NCBI GenBank assembly: GCA_013812805.1
Contig: JACCSV010000195.1
Location: 1-5,760 of the forward strand
Source of the DNA: Sphingomonas sp.
GTDB taxonomy: Bacteria > Pseudomonadota > Alphaproteobacteria > Sphingomonadales > Sphingomonadaceae
Direction: 5' to 3'
DNA length: 5,760 nucleotides
The notes under the pieces were generated by a model. The model was not told the DNA's origin. It did no database searches and saw nothing but the letters and a program-made list of their open reading frames with translations. The position numbers were made by a program, and so were the translations under genes. This document shows, piece by piece, positions 5,154 to 5,760 of this stretch (the first letter of the stretch is position 1; each line of letters begins with the position of its first letter).

Positions 5154-5158
5154 GCTTA
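5151..5158. other. Two convergent stop codons forming a palindrome
   Basis: The FKBP stop TAA (5151-5153) and the lepB stop (TTA on the plus strand, 5156-5158) are separated by GC and together read TAAGCTTA, its own reverse complement. There is no room for a terminator between the genes, so each transcript probably runs into the other gene. Confidence 0.6.
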
Positions 5159-5760
5159 TTCCGGCCGGGCTTCCTGCTTCGGCCGAAGCGAAGTGCCGGC
5201 ACGGCCGCCGCGGAGCGCGGCGAACCAGCTGACCGGGTTCCAGAGCTTGGTGGTGCCGTCGAGCGAGAAAGTGATGAACTCGGCGCGGCCGCCGATATTC
5301 TCCCATGGCACCGCGCCTCCGAGCCCGTTGTCCGGCGGCCCCAGGGGGAAGCGGCTGTCGGCGCTGCGGTCGCGGTTGTCACCCATCAGGAAGACGTGGT
5401 CCGCGGGCACCCGAACCGGGCCGAAATCGTCGCCCGGGCTTCGGCCGAGGTCGGTGGTCTCGTAGCTCACCCCGTTGGGAAGCGTTTCGCGGACAATTGG
5501 CAGCCGGCAGTAGTCGCGGCCCCCGGCGCCTTTGGCCCTGAAGCCCGAAAACTCGATGCCGCACGGTACGTTGGCGTCGACCGGCACCATCGCCGGCGGG
5601 CGCGGCTCCCATTGCACCATCTCACCGTTGAGGATCAGCCGTCCGCCGCGAACTTCGACGGAATCCCCGGGAAGGCCGATCACGCGCTTGATGTAATCGT
5701 CGCTTTGGCCCGGCGGGGTGACGATGACGACGTCGCCCGGCTTGGGCATCTTGCCGAGCA
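5156..5760 (-). CDS. lepB: Signal peptidase I, C-terminal part
   Basis: The gene runs off the right edge; 200 C-terminal residues are visible. LepB is a membrane serine/lysine protease that removes signal peptides from Sec- and Tat-exported proteins on the periplasmic side. The visible part starts LGKMPKPGDVVIV, then DDYIKRVIGLPGD with the general-base lysine at visible residue 24 (K145 of E. coli). It contains GDNRDRSADSR (126-136), the conserved box E, followed by WENIGGRAEFITFS. The catalytic serine and membrane helices lie outside the window. Cys66 and Cys84 flank an insert like the one in E. coli LepB, where a disulfide occurs; pairing here is a guess. The internal ATG at 5747-5749 is not the start, since the frame and the family sequence continue upstream. 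The last 20 residues are basic and variable. Confidence 0.95.
   Translation of the reverse strand, partial: LGKMPKPGDVVIVTPPGQSDDYIKRVIGLPGDSVEVRGGRLILNGEMVQWEPRPPAMVPVDANVPCGIEFSGFRAKGAGGRDYCRLPIVRETLPNGVSYETTDLGRSPGDDFGPVRVPADHVFLMGDNRDRSADSRFPLGPPDNGLGGAVPWENIGGRAEFITFSLDGTTKLWNPVSWFAALRGGRAGTSLRPKQEARPE

Overview
The window looks like a chromosomal stretch of a GC-rich alphaproteobacterium, most likely a sphingomonad. The grounds are the style of the proteins (a PurT start, a YcbB-like and a YkuD_2-type L,D-transpeptidase, the bS21 sequence, the LepB C-terminus) and the small PilZ and CxxC proteins. This assignment is by recognition, not by a search. I see no phage, insertion sequence, integron, CRISPR array, tRNA or rRNA.

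Layout, left to right. The 5' end of purT (minus, running off the left edge) is divergent from a secreted cyclophilin-type prolyl isomerase (plus). The cyclophilin gene converges, with 3 bases between stops, on a small four-cysteine zinc-ribbon-like protein (minus). Upstream of that lies a single-domain PilZ protein (minus). A divergent gap of about 300 bases separates PilZ from a YcbB-like L,D-transpeptidase (plus), which converges on a second L,D-transpeptidase of a different family (YkuD_2, minus, Tat-like signal). A gap of about 280 bases leads to rpsU (plus) and a membrane-anchored FKBP-type prolyl isomerase with a polyglutamine tail (plus). That gene converges, with 2 bases between stops, on the C-terminal two thirds or so of signal peptidase I, lepB (minus, running off the right edge).

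Most genes serve the cell envelope: two peptidoglycan L,D-transpeptidases, two periplasmic-facing prolyl isomerases (one cyclophilin, one FKBP) and the leader peptidase that processes exported proteins. PurT (purine synthesis), bS21 (translation) and PilZ (c-di-GMP binding) are housekeeping or signalling neighbours. The strand pattern gives short transcription units meeting at three convergent junctions (1116-1124, 3361-3407, 5151-5158), so this does not look like one operon.

I found no clearly new system. The points most worth a second look are the convergent pair of unrelated L,D-transpeptidases with overlapping hairpins between them, the apparent absence of a peptidoglycan-binding domain from the YcbB-like enzyme, the (CAG)7 polyglutamine tail of the FKBP, and the rpsU leader, where the better ribosome binding site sits before an out-of-frame upstream ATG.
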